Positions 14,301 through 29,200 of a stretch of 64,000 nucleotides of DNA are shown here, piece by piece. The DNA is from Phallusia mammillata. Its lineage: Eukaryota > Chordata > Ascidiacea > Phlebobranchia > Ascidiidae. The stretch is from positions 1 to 64,000 of the forward strand of contig QLIY01000503.1 in the NCBI GenBank assembly GCA_003260075.1. The letters run 5' to 3'. Within the stretch, counting starts at the first letter, position 1; each line of letters opens with the position of its first letter. The notes beneath the pieces were generated by a model. That model saw only the letters and a program-made list of their open reading frames with translations. It made no database searches and was not told where the DNA came from. Position numbers and translations under genes: made by a program.

Positions 14301-17300
14301 TGCGGGCCACTTAAAATGCTGTCGTGGGCATTTGGCTGTGGGCCGAACTTTGGACACCCCTGCCTTAGTCTCTACAACAAGCTTGACATAAATTGCATCT
14401 TTGCTACATGCACATATTATGCTGGAGTGGAGTCATACATAATTAGAACAGCAACCAAAAACAAATTTGAAGCTTTGTACAATGTAATATACAAATAAGA
14501 GCCTTGTATTTGGCCTAAATACTCCATAATATTGACTAACGCAAAATTCATGGTGGATAAAGTGGTAAACTCAGCAGGTGAAAGCTTGTCCGGGTACATA
14601 TCTCCTTCTGGTAAGCACAGAGCATCTATCCAAACTACTCTTAAGCATGCTAATAAATGTGGACCATAGTAGGTTGGGCATTCAGTCGGAAGATCTAAAA
14701 AATATGAAATATTAAGTAAATGGTTTACACAAAAAAGGATGAAATTAAAGTCACCAATTTTCTGTAATTGTAAATGTCATCAATTTATAGTAAGTTAACT
14801 GACAAGACATGCAAGTTTACCGATTCCAAAGCAATTTAGTTGTTCAGATGAAATCCCTGCATCTGCATCGATTCGTGTCGCTTCCATGCTTGTGAACAAT
14901 GCACTGGAAATAAATTAAAAATATTTATAATTAACAGCAACACTTAAAGAAAGATCGACATTTAATGAAAAAACGATTTTCTGGAATGCCAAATTCATTA
15001 CAAGGTGTTAGCATATAGCACTAAGCAGTACGTAATGTTTCAGGAATTGTTTGAAATATATTTTTCTTGTTTTTATTTTATAAAAATTACCCAACATTTT
15101 TTTTCTTATTCACTTAAAATATTGTTCCGAATTGATATTGGAAGCACTTTAAGATCAGCACGTGCTGCGCGAAACAATATTACACTTACGTGTATGTCAT
15201 GGCAGATAAAGCGTTCTTTTCAGTTGTAGTAAGACCACCGGGAAACTCATGACCGACAGGTAGACATCCAGGGGGGGGGGGGGGGGGGGGGGGGGGGTTT
15301 CAGTCGTAGTAAGACCACCGGGAAACTCATGACCGACAGGTAGACATCCAACTGATGCCCAAATAGTGTTGAGGCAAAGAACTGAATGTGTGCCATAATA
15401 AGTTGGACATTCAGGAGGTAGAGCTAGAAAAACAAATACAACAGTTTAACTCCAAGTCAGTGGTTCCCAACCTTTCCCTGACCGTGGCCCCCTAAAAGTA
15501 ACTTTTGGGCTTCATGGCCCCCCTCAAGTAACCCTACAGGACCTGTGGCCCCCCTAAAAATGTAAATGGCAATCTCGTGTTGAAATTTGGTACTAATTTC
15601 GGCTTTAAACAGGTTCAGTAGCGTAAATAAGAATCTGTAATTGTAAAAAACCTCACTATAGACAAATAGTATGTGAAATAGTCGATTAAATTGGGGAATA
15701 ATGTTAAAAAGAAAATGGTTTTTAGTGGGTGTTTCTGGTGAATCTACACCCGTGGCCCCCCGGACCACAGCTCGTGGCTCCCTTGGGGGGCCAAGGGCCC
15801 TGGTTGGGAACCACTGTTCCAAGTAGATAAATATTTCAGGAAACAATGGTAAATAAAGCTTCAAATCGGAACACTTGCAAACAATTGCTACTACAGATTT
15901 GATTTAAAAAATAAATTTAAAGTGTTAAACTGGCAAAAAATGATAAAGTTAGACAGTGTATGCTATTAAAGGGGGGGGGGCTCCAAGTAGATAAATATTT
16001 CAGGAAACAATGGTAAATAAAGCTTTGCATCGGAACACTTGCAAACAAATGCTACTACAGATTTTATTTAAAAAATAAATTTAAAATGTTAAACTGGCAA
16101 AAAATGATAAAGTTAGACAGTGTATGCTATTAAAGAACAGACCAAACTATTGCCAATATAACCACTACTATCAACGCTTAATTGATACAACATATAAACA
16201 CTAAAAGGCATAGTATTGTTACCAATTCCAAAACAGTTGAGTTGTTGAGCGGCATCTCCACCATCCGCATCTATTTTTATCTTTTCAGTATAACTCAGGA
16301 GAGAACTGAACACAAACATCAAAATGAGTTGGAAAATTAAATTAACTTGCCCTTTTTTCTGTACAAAAGCTTGACTGGTTACCAATGGAACGAAACCAGT
16401 TTTACCAATCACTGAACCGGTCATGAACTGTGTTAAGGCTATTATGATATTGTCCCTTTATGTGATTACAACTACGCTCACGTGTTAATATTGTGACCTG
16501 AACGCTATCAAGCGTTCTCCAATTTAAATCAGTACACTAGTAACTACGTCGATCACAATATTTGTCATGCTCTGATCTGGGGGGGGGGCTTAAGGCTATT
16601 ATGATATTGTCCCTTTATGTGATTACAACTACGCTCCCATGTTAATATTGTGACCTGAACGTTATCAAGCGTTCTCCAATTTAAATTAGTACACTAGTAA
16701 CTACGTCGATCACAATATTTGTCATGCTCTGATCTGTCGAAATATAGATTTGGGAACTTAACTGTATTATTCGGCATCATATTGGTTTACTTGAGCTCCA
16801 ACTAGTTTGTTTATTCAAGGAGTCAGATCGGAGTGTTTTTGTCTACCCTAAAAGTCAGTACACTAGCAATGCAAAAAATTCCACCTGTATGTGATTACGG
16901 TCAAATCAGAAAACTCTTTTGGTGACAATTTTGTCGGGTACTTGTATCCCGCAGGTAAACATTTCACATTGGTCCAAATTGTTTCCATGCATGCCGAAGA
17001 GTGAGGTCCATAATATGTTGGACATGTTGAGGGAAAATCTGTAGGTGACGTTGGTAAGTGAAAAATTTTTGCCACAAACAAACTAAATGTGCATTAAAAT
17101 CACCTATTCCAAAACAGTTCAGTTGTTCAGCACTGGACCCATTGTCTGCATTCGATTTTGTGGTGTCAAACTCAGCCTTTAAAGCGCTAAAAACAAAAAT
17201 ATATATTTTTACACAAAAAAACTAAAACTAACTATGCAACAAAAGCAGAAAGGATTGGCCATATTGAGTACCTGGTACTGTACATCGCAATTTGGCCATG

Positions 17301-20145
17301 CATAGACAAAAAAAAATCAAAGTTATAATCAATAAATTTTTAAAAGAAGCAATCACTACGAAACCGCACTACAAATTGATTACTTGCTTATTGCACAATA
17401 ATGTAATGAGCAATCACAACAGGGTTTGTTGATAGGGGGGGGGGAGGCCATGCATAGACAAAAAAAATCAAAGTTGTAATAAATTTTTTTAAAAGAAGCA
17501 ATCACTACGAAACCGCACTACAAATTGATTAGTTCCTTATTGCACAATAATGTAATGAGCAATCACAACAGGGTTTGTTGATATCCCAATAGAACAAGTG
17601 ATTTATTGACTGCTAAGATAGGAAAATAGTGTTCCGTTTATAAAGGACCCAAACAATCAGGGTGAAAATATTGAAAGGTGGAAACATGCAGATTTAAGAG
17701 TTGAATTTATTTAGCTTGGTGAAAGACAACATAGCGACACAACTGCACTGAACAATCACCAAGCCTGAATTAGCTGTGCAATGTTAAGACAGTAAGTGTT
17801 TTATTCAGTTGCAGTTGTTTGACCCACCCTTGAGCAAAAAAAACAGTGCTGAAACCAAGTCATACTTGAACGACAAGTACTTACCGAAATGGTAGATTCA
17901 TTAAAGTATTTTGTTCAGTAGTGGAAAGTGTTGGTGGATATTCATGTCCTGCTGGCAAACAACCACTCATATTCCATACCCGTTTCAAACAATCCATATT
18001 ATGCGGTCCATAGTAGGTCGGACACTCAACAGGAATATCTAAGTAGGTGAAAGAAAATGATTCTTTCAAAGAACAAACATATTTATGCTACATGTGATGT
18101 AGGTAAAAATATCCAATTGGGGGGGGGGCGAAAAAAAATAAATCTTTCAATGAACAAACATATTTATGCTACATGTGATGTAGGTAAAAATATCCAATTT
18201 GTGTATGGAATGTGAAAGTGAAATGTTTAATGCTTTTTCAAATAAGAAAAGTGTTGTACTTATTCCCAAACAGTCAAGTTGAGCAGTTGCATTTCCTGCG
18301 TCAGCGTTTGTTTTGATGGCGTTTGTGTGAGCAAGCAAAGCACTGTAAAATAAAAACAGTGAACCATGGTAGCAAATAACAATTAAAATATAGTAAGGCT
18401 GCCTAGACATCACCAACAACTTGTAAAACATATACAAATGAATAAAAATTCTTTAAAAATAAATAAAAATGTTTTATTAAAGCAAAGGTTTCAACTATTT
18501 TAAAAGTTTTCCATTTTGCCCATTACATTGTATATTTAGCCGAAATACCCATTTACCAATACGGTTACAAACTTAGTTTTATTTAGTTATAGCTAAGTGC
18601 CAACTTTATCAAATTAGTAATTGCGCAAAATGTTCCATTTCAAAAGTTATGTCTTGGTAGCAGCTAATTAAATTCATGTCCTGGTATGCAATTATAATGT
18701 AATGCTTATTGGTTGCTGTGAATTTGTTCAAAACAAAACAAGCCATTAAATGGGACATGGTGCACTTGCTTTGATTTGATTTTAATATTAAACTAGTTAC
18801 TTTTAAGATGTAGACAATAGGTGTTGGATGAAAAAAAATGAATATGACTTCTTTCAGGACATTATAGATCACCAATCGCGCAGTATAAAGTTGTTGTTTT
18901 TAACACTGCTCTAAAAATAAGAAACATTCACTTACCTGTATGTCATGGTTGTTACAACTGTTTTTTCTGCAGCAGTTAACGCATCAGGATATTTCTTTCC
19001 GGGAGGCAAACATCCAACCGATGCCCAAACAACTTTCAAACAATCCACTGAATGAGGACCATAGAAGGTTGGACAATCAGCAGGCAAGCCTAAAATTCAA
19101 CCAGCACATTAATGCAAGCACGAAAACATACTACACAGATCTTTACTTATTCCAAAACAGTTTAGCTGTTCAGTCCCGTCACCAGCATCAGCCTTAATCT
19201 TTGTCATCTCGGTGTAGTTCAACAAAGCTCTGCAAACACATATGGGTTATGACATTAGTTCTTAACCTTGTTATGGTTTCCAACTAAAGTCAACCACCAA
19301 AGTTGAATTTTCTCCCTTGTTATTTCTTTGATGATATTTAGTGCCATATAAGAATAATTATTAGATTGAAAATACAGTAACCCTCTGGACCCGTTTGGAC
19401 CCAAAAATTTGACGCAGTTAGGTGAAGATCTGGAATAACTAATGTTGATTAGTTTAAGTCTTACTAGAAAAAAAATCAGTTGTACACCAAATTTTGTTTG
19501 AATTAGGCAAAGATCGGGATAAAGCAGGGAATACTTAATTAACTTTGTATCCAAATAATCAGATTTATGACTTAAATATTAATGTAAAACTTAAAACCAC
19601 TATTGAGGTACCATTGACTTACACAATTTCCCTCTACATGTAAATAATTTCCCATCGGTTGAGAACCACTGGGTTAGAAAATAACAAATAAACATACAGT
19701 CAACCTTGTTTAATCCTATTCTTTGCCTAATTCAGACAAAACTCGAGGTACAAATGATTTGTTATGTAGTCTTGAAACATAAACTAATCGACATTGGTTA
19801 AAGTGGAAACCGATCCAAACAATTTTTTGCCCAAACGGGTCCCGATCAACCAAGCTATACTGTACTAAAAGACACATACAGCACCTAACCTGTATGTAAT
19901 ACTAGCCAAAGCAATCATCTCAGTTGATGTAAGATTCCTTGGGTACTTGTGACCATTTGGCAAGCATTTAACAAAATCCCACACATCCACCATGCAATTT
20001 ACACTGTGGGGTCCGTAGTACTTTGGACATGTAGCCGGCATATCTTAAAAATTGAAGTGTAGAAATTGCTCTATTGAAGAAAACACTAGCAAATGTTATT
20101 TACCTATTCCAAAGCATTCCTTTTGATCTGTACTTGAACCATTAT

Positions 20146-20218
<73 letters not shown>

Positions 20219-23200
20219 AGGTATCATTTTTATTTACTATCATACATAGCATTTTAGTCACTGCAGCCCTAAAGGTTGATTTTAAAAATGCTTCTCAAAA
20301 TATCCAAACTTGAGTTACCAAAAAATATATTCTGCCGCTTTATTTCAATGCAATTATGGTGTAAAATGCAGAAACTTTATTGTGGCCATTTCATTTCCTT
20401 CATCAGTGCGGCATAAAAAAAGTTCCCACGCAGCTGACAGGTTTGTTTTTGTTTCGTATACTGCTAAATTAGTTGTAAGATCACTGTTAAGTTTTGCTAA
20501 ATGTTATTGTCATTGCATTAAGTCTCAATTCAAGGGGGGGGGGTTACTTATTCCCAAACAGTCGAGTTGAGCAGTTGCATTTCCAGCGTCAGCGTTTGTT
20601 TTGATTGTGTTTGTGTGAGCAAGCAAAGCACTGTAAAATAAAAACAGTGAACCATGTCAGCAAATTACAATTAAAATTCAGTTAGATTGCCAACAACAAC
20701 TTGTAACACAAATACATTGTAAAAAAAATCTACATTAAAGCAAAGGTGACAAACACTTTAATAGTTTTTACATTTTGTTCATTGCATTACATTGCATTGC
20801 CAAACACCCATTTAGAAATAAGGTTACAAACTTCATTCTATTTACTATCAGCTAAATGCCAACTTTATCAAAAAGGCTATTTGCCTTTTCACAAGATTCG
20901 CTTTCAAATGTTATGACTTGGTAGCATTTACTCAAATTGGTATGACATTATAAGGTATAACTTGCTAAACTGGCTTCTTTCAGCTAAACTGTGCTGTTGA
21001 ATCCAAAAAACAAGGTACAAGCCATAAAGTTAGGTATGGTTGGCTTTTGATATGGGTTTTTCAAAATATTGGCTACTTTCAACAAATAATATGAAAAACG
21101 CTAATCTAAAAGTGAGAAACATTGCACTTACCTATATGTCATGGTTGTTACAACTGTTTTTTCTGCAGCAGTTAACGCATCAGGATATTTCTTTCCGGGT
21201 GGTAAACATCCAACCGACGCCCAAACCACTTTCAAACAATCCACTGAATGAGGCCCATAGAAGGTTGGACAATCAGCAGGCAAGCCTACAAATCAACCAA
21301 AACATTTATACACGCACAAAAACATACTACACAGATCTTTACTTATTCCAAAACAGTTTAGCTGTTCAGTCCCGTCACCAGCATCAGCCTTAATCTTTGT
21401 CATCTCGGTGTAGTTCAACAAAGCTCTGCAAACACATATGGGTTATGACATTAGTCCTTAACCTTGTTATGGTTTCCAACTAAAGTCAACCACCAAAGTT
21501 GAATTTTCTCCCTTGTTATTTCTTTGATGATATTTAGTGCCATATATTAAGAATAATTGTCTTTATTAGATTGAAAATACAGTAACCCTCTGGACCCGTT
21601 TGGACCCAAAAATTTGACGCAGTTAGGTGAAGATCTGGAATAACTAATGTTGATTAGTTTAAGTCTTACTAGAAAAAAAATCAGTTGTACACCAAATTTT
21701 GTTTGAATTAGGCAAAGATCGGGATAAAGCAGGGAATACTTAATTAACTTTGTATCCAAATAATCAGATTTATGACTTAAATATTAATGTAAAACTTAAA
21801 ACCACTATTGAGGTACCATTGACTTACGCAATTTCCCTCTACATGTAAATAATTTCCTATCGGTTGAGAACCACTGGGTTAGAAAATAACAAATAAACAT
21901 ACAGTCAACCTTGTTTAATCCTATTCTTTGCCTAATTCAGACAAAACTCGAGGTACAAATGATTTGTTATGTAGTCTTGAAACATAAACTAATCGACATT
22001 GGTTAAAGTGGAAACCGATCCAAACAATTTTTTGCCCAAACGGGTCCCGATCAACCAAGCTATACTGTATTAAAAGACACATACAGCACCTAACCTGTAT
22101 GTAATACTAGCCAAAGCAATCATCTCAGTTGATGTAAGATTCCTTGGGTACTTGTGGCCATTTGGCAAGCATTTAACAAAATCCCACACATCCACCATGC
22201 AATTTACACTGTGGGGTCCGTAGTACTTTGGACATGTAGTCGGCATATCTTAAAAATTGAAGTGTAGAAATTGCTCTATTGAAGAAAACACTAGCAAATG
22301 TTATTTACCTATTCCAAAGCATTCCTTTTGATCTGTACTTGAACCATTATCTGCATCTGCTTTCGTGGTTTCAAATTGGAGAGTCACAGCACTAAGAAGG
22401 TATCATTTTTATTTACTATCATACATAGCATTTTAGTCACTGCAGCCCTAAAGGTTGGTTTTAAAAATGCTTCTCAAAATATCCAAACTTGAGTTACCAA
22501 AAAATATATTCTGCCGCTTTATTTCAATGCAATTATGGTGTAAAATGCAGAAACTTTATTGTGGCCATTTTATTTCCTTCATCAGTGTTGCATAAAAAAG
22601 TTCCCACGCAGCTGACAGGTTTGTTTTTGTTTCGTATACTGCTAAATTAGTTGTAAGATCACTGTTAAGTTTTGCTAAATGTTATTGTCATTGCATTAAG
22701 TCTCAATTCAACCAAACTTATCAATTTTTTTAGTTAAAAAATACCATGAAATTCCTATAAATCCTAAACTACCAAAAACGTGTCCCTTTTTACAGATAGA
22801 AGAGCAACTAAAATAGTTTTTGGTATAACGATTGGTTGCAGTAATTAACATTGCAAAATGTAAAACATATTTTTGGGCCAGTTTAAAACAAAACATTGAA
22901 ATGCTGTGCTTTCAATACCCTTAAATTAACAAGTTTCACAGTATAATACACGTGATTTTAAACTGACTTATAAGTTGCAGTGTATAAAGGTGTGATGGCT
23001 GAGCTGGAAAGTTTTGGTGGAAATTCTTCCCCGGCAGGTAAGCATTTGGCATCCAACCAAATCACTTCTAAACAAGCCATTGAATGAGGACCATAGTAGG
23101 TTGGGCATTCAACAGGAAGATCTGGCAATAAAACACTCAATCAATCAATTTAATTTATTTGTTTCAGGGCCCATGTATAATAATAAAGACATATATCATA

Positions 23201-26200
23201 CGGCAGCAGTTCTCAAACTATGCGTCACGACGCCCTGGTGCATCATTTCAATTTTCCAAGGGCATCGCAGAATAGTCCGTTTTGTGGCTTTTTGTTGTTG
23301 TATCAATAAACCTAACTTTAAGAATAATTTTCCCCATTAACTTTTATTTGCTGGTGCATCGCAAGTCCAGAAAACTTTTCCAGGGGCGTCGCAACAAAAA
23401 AGTTTGAGAACCACTGTCGGTACAGTAAACATGTGAAATAGGTGTTAAAACAAAAAAGGGTGCAGCTGGAGCCACAATTGGCTATTTTTACAAGCTGCCC
23501 CTATCTCATGTTAAGCAGTAATCTAAAAAAACACAATAATATTTACCTATCCCAAAACAGTTTAGTTGTTCAGATGAAATCCCTTTGTCTGCGTCGATCT
23601 TTATAGTCTCCATGTTAGTCAGCATGTCGCTGCAAAAATGAATTAAAAATTTAAATAAAATAAACTCATAAAAATGTGATGTTTTCAACCGGGGTTCCAT
23701 ACAACCCTTACAGGGGTTCTGTGAACTTTAAGGGTTGCACAGGGGTTCACAGAGGTTTGGTGTAGCAATTCAAACATGAACGATTTATAATATCATCGTT
23801 GCAAACAGCAATGCTTGCCTGTACAGTCTAGTTAACCTTGGTAACACAATTGATCAATTGTGACGTAATAAACACAGCCTTGATACACTCTGGCCAAATT
23901 GGGAGATAAATGTAGACACGACTGATCCAAGTAACATGGCAATGCGTTTCTGATTTATTTGAAGTCAACTTTTATTATGGGGGGTGTGTTGAGTAAAAAT
24001 GCATGTTTTTTCTTATTTTATAGGGTAGTCTACTTGTATTACATTCATTAAAATTATTTGATGGGGGGTTCCGCAAAGTTTGACAAAACACCATCTGGGT
24101 TCAGTGCTACCAAAAATATTGAAGAGCACTGATCTAAATAAAATAACAACCTAATTTACTTACGTGTAAGTCATAGCTGTCCAAGCTATAACATCAGCTG
24201 AAGAAGTGACTTTTGGAAATTGGTTTCCAGCTGGCAAACATCCAACACTTGCCCAAACCACTTGCAAGCAATCAAGAGAGTGAGGTCCATAGTATGTTGG
24301 GCACTTGGTAGGTAAATCTAACAGAAATAAATCATTTATACATGAAAAAGCATTGGCTTGAACGGTATTGGGCCATAGACACACAATTAAATAATAATTT
24401 AAATCAAACTCAGGTTTAGTGTTCAAGTCCCATCAAAAGAATATGATATCAATAAAAGGTAATAGATAAATTTTGTGCTATTGAAACATTACAGCGCTTC
24501 CTAGATTATTCTTATTTTATTTAAACAGTATTCCATGACAAGGTAACAGTGAAGAAAAAAAAAGAAAAAACCTTCTACTGTATAGTTCAAGATTCTATTT
24601 CAATTTGTGTCCCACATAATGATCCTTTATATTTGGAAGTTTGGAATAACATTGTTTTTTTATTGTATTTTTGGACAATCAGGCGACAGTCCGAGAACTG
24701 AAAATTGCCCTTTGTCGCTCACAGGGTTCAAACCCAGGACACTCCCGGGGACGACTCCCGATCAGTCTGTATATGGGTCAGGCGTGCCATGCCATTCGAC
24801 CAATTATGTTCCAAACGAAACATACATAAAAAGTGTTTTATCTATAAAAGCTCAGGTGAAGATGGATGTTAATTAACAAAAGTCAACTCTGTTTATCAAA
24901 GCTATGTCTAACTCTATTTTCAAAGGCATAAAAGAGCGGGCATAAAACAGTAGATCTGATTAACAATGTCCTAAGTCAGTGGTTCTTAACCTTTTTATCA
25001 TGGCCGAACCCCCATGATATTCTTCAGCCTTTGGTTGAACCCCAACAAGTTAAAGTTTGACGAAAACAAGTATTGGGGGGGGGGGGTCAGGCGTACCAGG
25101 CCATTCGGCCAATTATGTTTAAAACAAAACATACATAAAAAGTGTTCAAAACAAACAAAGCTCAGGTGAAGATGGGTGTTAATTAACAAAAGTCAACTCT
25201 GTTTATCAAAGCTATGTCTAATTCCATTTTCAAAGGCATAAAAGAGCTGGCATAAAACAGTAGATCTGATTAACTATGTCCTAAGTCAGTGGTTCGTAAC
25301 CTTTTTATCATGACCGAACCCCCATGATATTCTTCAGCCCTCTGGTTGAACCCCAAGTAGTTAAAGTTTGACGAAAACAAGTATGGGGGGGGGGACCTAT
25401 ATCAGCATTGTCAACCCCTGGGGTTCGATCAAACCCCGGTTAAGAACCACTGAGCTAAAGTGAAGATTCATGTTAATCAACAAAGTCATCTCTGTTTATC
25501 AAAGCTGTGTTTAACTTTATTTTTAAAGGCATAAAAGAACTGGCATAAAACATTAGATCCGTTAACAGTGGTCTAAGTATAAACTAATATAGGATAGTGG
25601 GGAATATAAGTGAAAAAACATTTGTTACTTATTCCAAAACAATCCATTTGAAATGTTCCGTCCCCTGCATCTGCTTGTGTCTTGATGGGGGGGGGGGCCC
25701 TATATCAGCATTGTCGAACCCCTGGGGTTTGATCGAATTCACATTAAGAACCACTGTCCAAAGTAAAAACTAATACAGGATAGTGGGGAATACAAGTGAA
25801 AAAACATTTGTTACTTATTCCAAAACAGTCCAGTTGAAATGTTCCGTCCCCTGCATCTGCTTGTGTCTTGATATTTTCTGTATACTTTAGCAAGGCCCTA
25901 ACAAATTCAAATGTAAAAGCACTTGATGCCTACAACGAAATACACAACACTAACCTGTATGTTATGTCGGTTAAATTTGCTATTTCAGCAGGTGAAAGTT
26001 TAGGGGGGTATTTGTGACCACCAGGAATACATTTCACATTGCCCCAGATGGTTTTCATGCATTCCACTGAATGAGGACCATAGTATGTTGGACAGGTTGC
26101 GGGAAAATCTAAAAAATTAATAGCAAGTGTCACCAACTTATACTACTTAGTCGAATCAGCTGCATAGTCCGATTGGACTTAAACTACATAGCCAATGTGG

Positions 26201-29200
26201 CCTATTTCGGGGGGGGGGTCAGTGTATTTTAACAAGGCCCTAAGAAAAATTTAAATGTAAAAGTTCTTGATGTTTACAACAAAATATACAACACTAACCT
26301 GTATGTGATATCAGTTAAATTTGCTATTTCAGAAGGTGAAAGTTTAGGGGGGTATTTGTGACCACCAGGAATACATTTCACGGGGGGGGGGTAAATTGAA
26401 TAGCAAGTGTGCATAGTCCGATTGGACTTAAACTACATAGCCAATGTGGCCTATTTCTCGTTACTAGCTCCACTGATTAGACGTTATATGTCAAAACAGT
26501 GTGCACTATCTGCAGCCTATCATTTACTTGCATGATGCTTTTACACAGTTGCTTCAGTTGACTTAATCTTTAATTTTAATATGCATTTTATGTATCATTT
26601 TTATGCATGTTTTAGGTGGTTTCATATAGTTATTCCCAGCACACTGGACTGGCGTAATGTGGCCACACTAACATATACAGCCAATATCTTGTCACCAACT
26701 GCACTGATGAGACTTTACATGCCAAGACATTGTATTGTCTGAAGCTAACTTGCTGCAATTTATCTTTCTTATTATTTATTTCCTTTATTTTTTTAACAAA
26801 CAAAGAATAATAAAAGTGTACAACCACTGAACGAAGAAGCTGAATTTAACCTTTTGAAATATCCAAAATACTAAGAAGATTGGTGGTCGAACAGCGCAAC
26901 TTAAGTCTTAATTTTTTGTCAGTTAATGTTTAACATAAATCACTACCCTTTACACACAAACCAGAAGTTACGAAGCCAAAACTCACCTATTCCGAAACAT
27001 TCAAGCTGATCTGCACTGGAACCATTGTCTGCATTTAACTTTGTTGTCTCAAATTCAGATTTCAGATCACTAAAAATAACATGTGTCTTAAAATCTGACC
27101 TCCATAGCCCTCAAACATATATTGAAAGGTTAAGATGAATTAAATAACATTGGAATAAGCCCTGAAGCATACTGTGATTAATTTATTAAAAGGATGATTG
27201 ATTTATAGTTGTTGATAGAACAATAGAAAAAGTTTACAAAATATGCCTGGCAACACCACAATATTCATATATTGAACAGTATTTAAAACAAGTTATTCTG
27301 GTTTAGTTCAGTAATGAAAAGTTTAAGAAACAAACCCTGCAACACCACTATGTTCATATATTGAATTTTCTGGACCCCTAAACATGCTGTGATTAATATA
27401 TTAAAAGGATGATTGATATATAGTTGCTGATAGAACAAATAGGAAAGTTCATAAAATATACCCAGCAACCAGTGGTGGGATTCAGCCAGGTCGCACCAGT
27501 TCTATAGAACCTTCTCACGAAATTTTATGAGATCAGCGAACCGGTTGGGGGGGGGGAAAAAGAAGCTAAATTCAACCTTTTGAAATATCCAAAATACTAA
27601 GAAGATTAGTGGTCGAACAGCACCAGTTTGGTCTCAATTTTTGTCAGTTAATGTTTAATATAAATCACTACCCTTTACACACAAACCAGAAGTTACAAGC
27701 CAAAACTCACCTATTCCAAAACATTCAAGCTGATCTGCACTGGAACCATTGTCTGCATTTAACTTTGTTGTCTCAAATTCAGATTTCAGATCACTAAAAA
27801 TAACATGTGTCTTAAAATCTGACCTCCATAGCCCTCAAACATATATTGAAAGGTTAAGATGAATTAAATAACATTGGAATAAGCCCTGAAGCATACTGTG
27901 ATTAATTTATTAAAAGGATGATTGATTTATAGTTGTTGATAGAACCATAGAAAAAGTTTACAAAATATGCCTGGCAACACCACTATATTCTTCTATTGAA
28001 CGGTATTTAAACCAAGTTATGTTGCAATTAATATCACTCACAGGAACGGTAAAACTGTCAACACATTTTGTTCAGTAATGAAACGTTTTTTAAATAGACC
28101 CCGCAACACCAAAATATTCATATATTGAACAGTATTTAAACCCAGCATGTCATATCTCGACTAATATTACTCACAGAAATGGTAAAACCTCCAATACACT
28201 TTGTTCAGTAGTGGATAGTTTTGGTGGATAACTGTGACCTTCTGGTAAACAACCACTGTTGTTCGGGGGGGGGGGCAGAAATGGCAGAAAAATATGATAT
28301 TTGTGATAGAACCAGCTGACAAAATATTTGAATCCCACCACTGCCGGCAACATCACTATATTTATATATTGAACGGCATTTAAACCTTTGAGTTATAGTT
28401 ATATCTCAACTCAATATCACTTACAGGAATGGTAAAACCTCCAAAACACTTTGTTCAGTAGTAGACAGTTTTGGTGGATAACTGTGACCTTCTGGTAAAC
28501 AACCACTGTTGTTCCAAACCCGTTTCAAACAATCCATTGTATGGGGTCCATAGTAGGTTGGACATTCAACAGGAATTGCTGCAAACTATATTGTTGACAG
28601 CACAGCATGTTGGAAAAAAACATTTATATATTTACCAATTCCAAGACAGTCGGTTTGTGCAGGGGGGGGGGGCCCATAGTAGGTTGGACACTCAACAGGA
28701 ATTGCTGCAAACTATATTGTTGGCAACACAGCATGTTGGAAAAAACATTTATATATTTACCAATTCCAAGACAGTCGGTTTGTGCAGTTGCATTACCTAG
28801 ATCTGCTTCAGCTTTGAGATCTTTTGTATCATTTAACAAAGCGCTGCAAGTAAAAAGATACCTATGCAAGGCAAGTGTTTGGAATATTAAACCTATATTG
28901 CAAATATTTTACATAAGTAACCAGCTGCACTGCATGTACTTGAAACTTTCAAACACCTATATATGTGTCAGGCATTTCAGGATAGCTAAGTTTGTAATTC
29001 AACTGCCTTGTGCCCGTAAGGTTGTGTGTTCAAATCCCACCACGAAGAGACATTATACAAAATACCATTGTTCCACACTGCGTGGTTAAAACTTGTACAA
29101 CAAACACAGTATGTGAAACTTGTTATCACACAGGGTCCCAAGTTGTTTCACTTCGGTAGCCAGCTTAAAAACCTACATCTGACTTCATTAACCACAACAG

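Larger units (their letters stand above)
18262..22712. repeat. Direct duplication of units 14B-16B
   Basis: 18262-20145 plus 20218-20533 is repeated at 20544-22712. The half from about 19140 onward is near identical; the intron at 18360-18930 against 20650-21130 is much more diverged and needs indels to align. Two filler runs (20146-20217 and 20534-20543) interrupt it. Confidence 0.8.

Noticed and set aside
28607..29089. 160-codon plus-strand ORF
   Set aside because: Antisense to unit 20 exons across a filler run; it owes its length to duplicated exon sequence.
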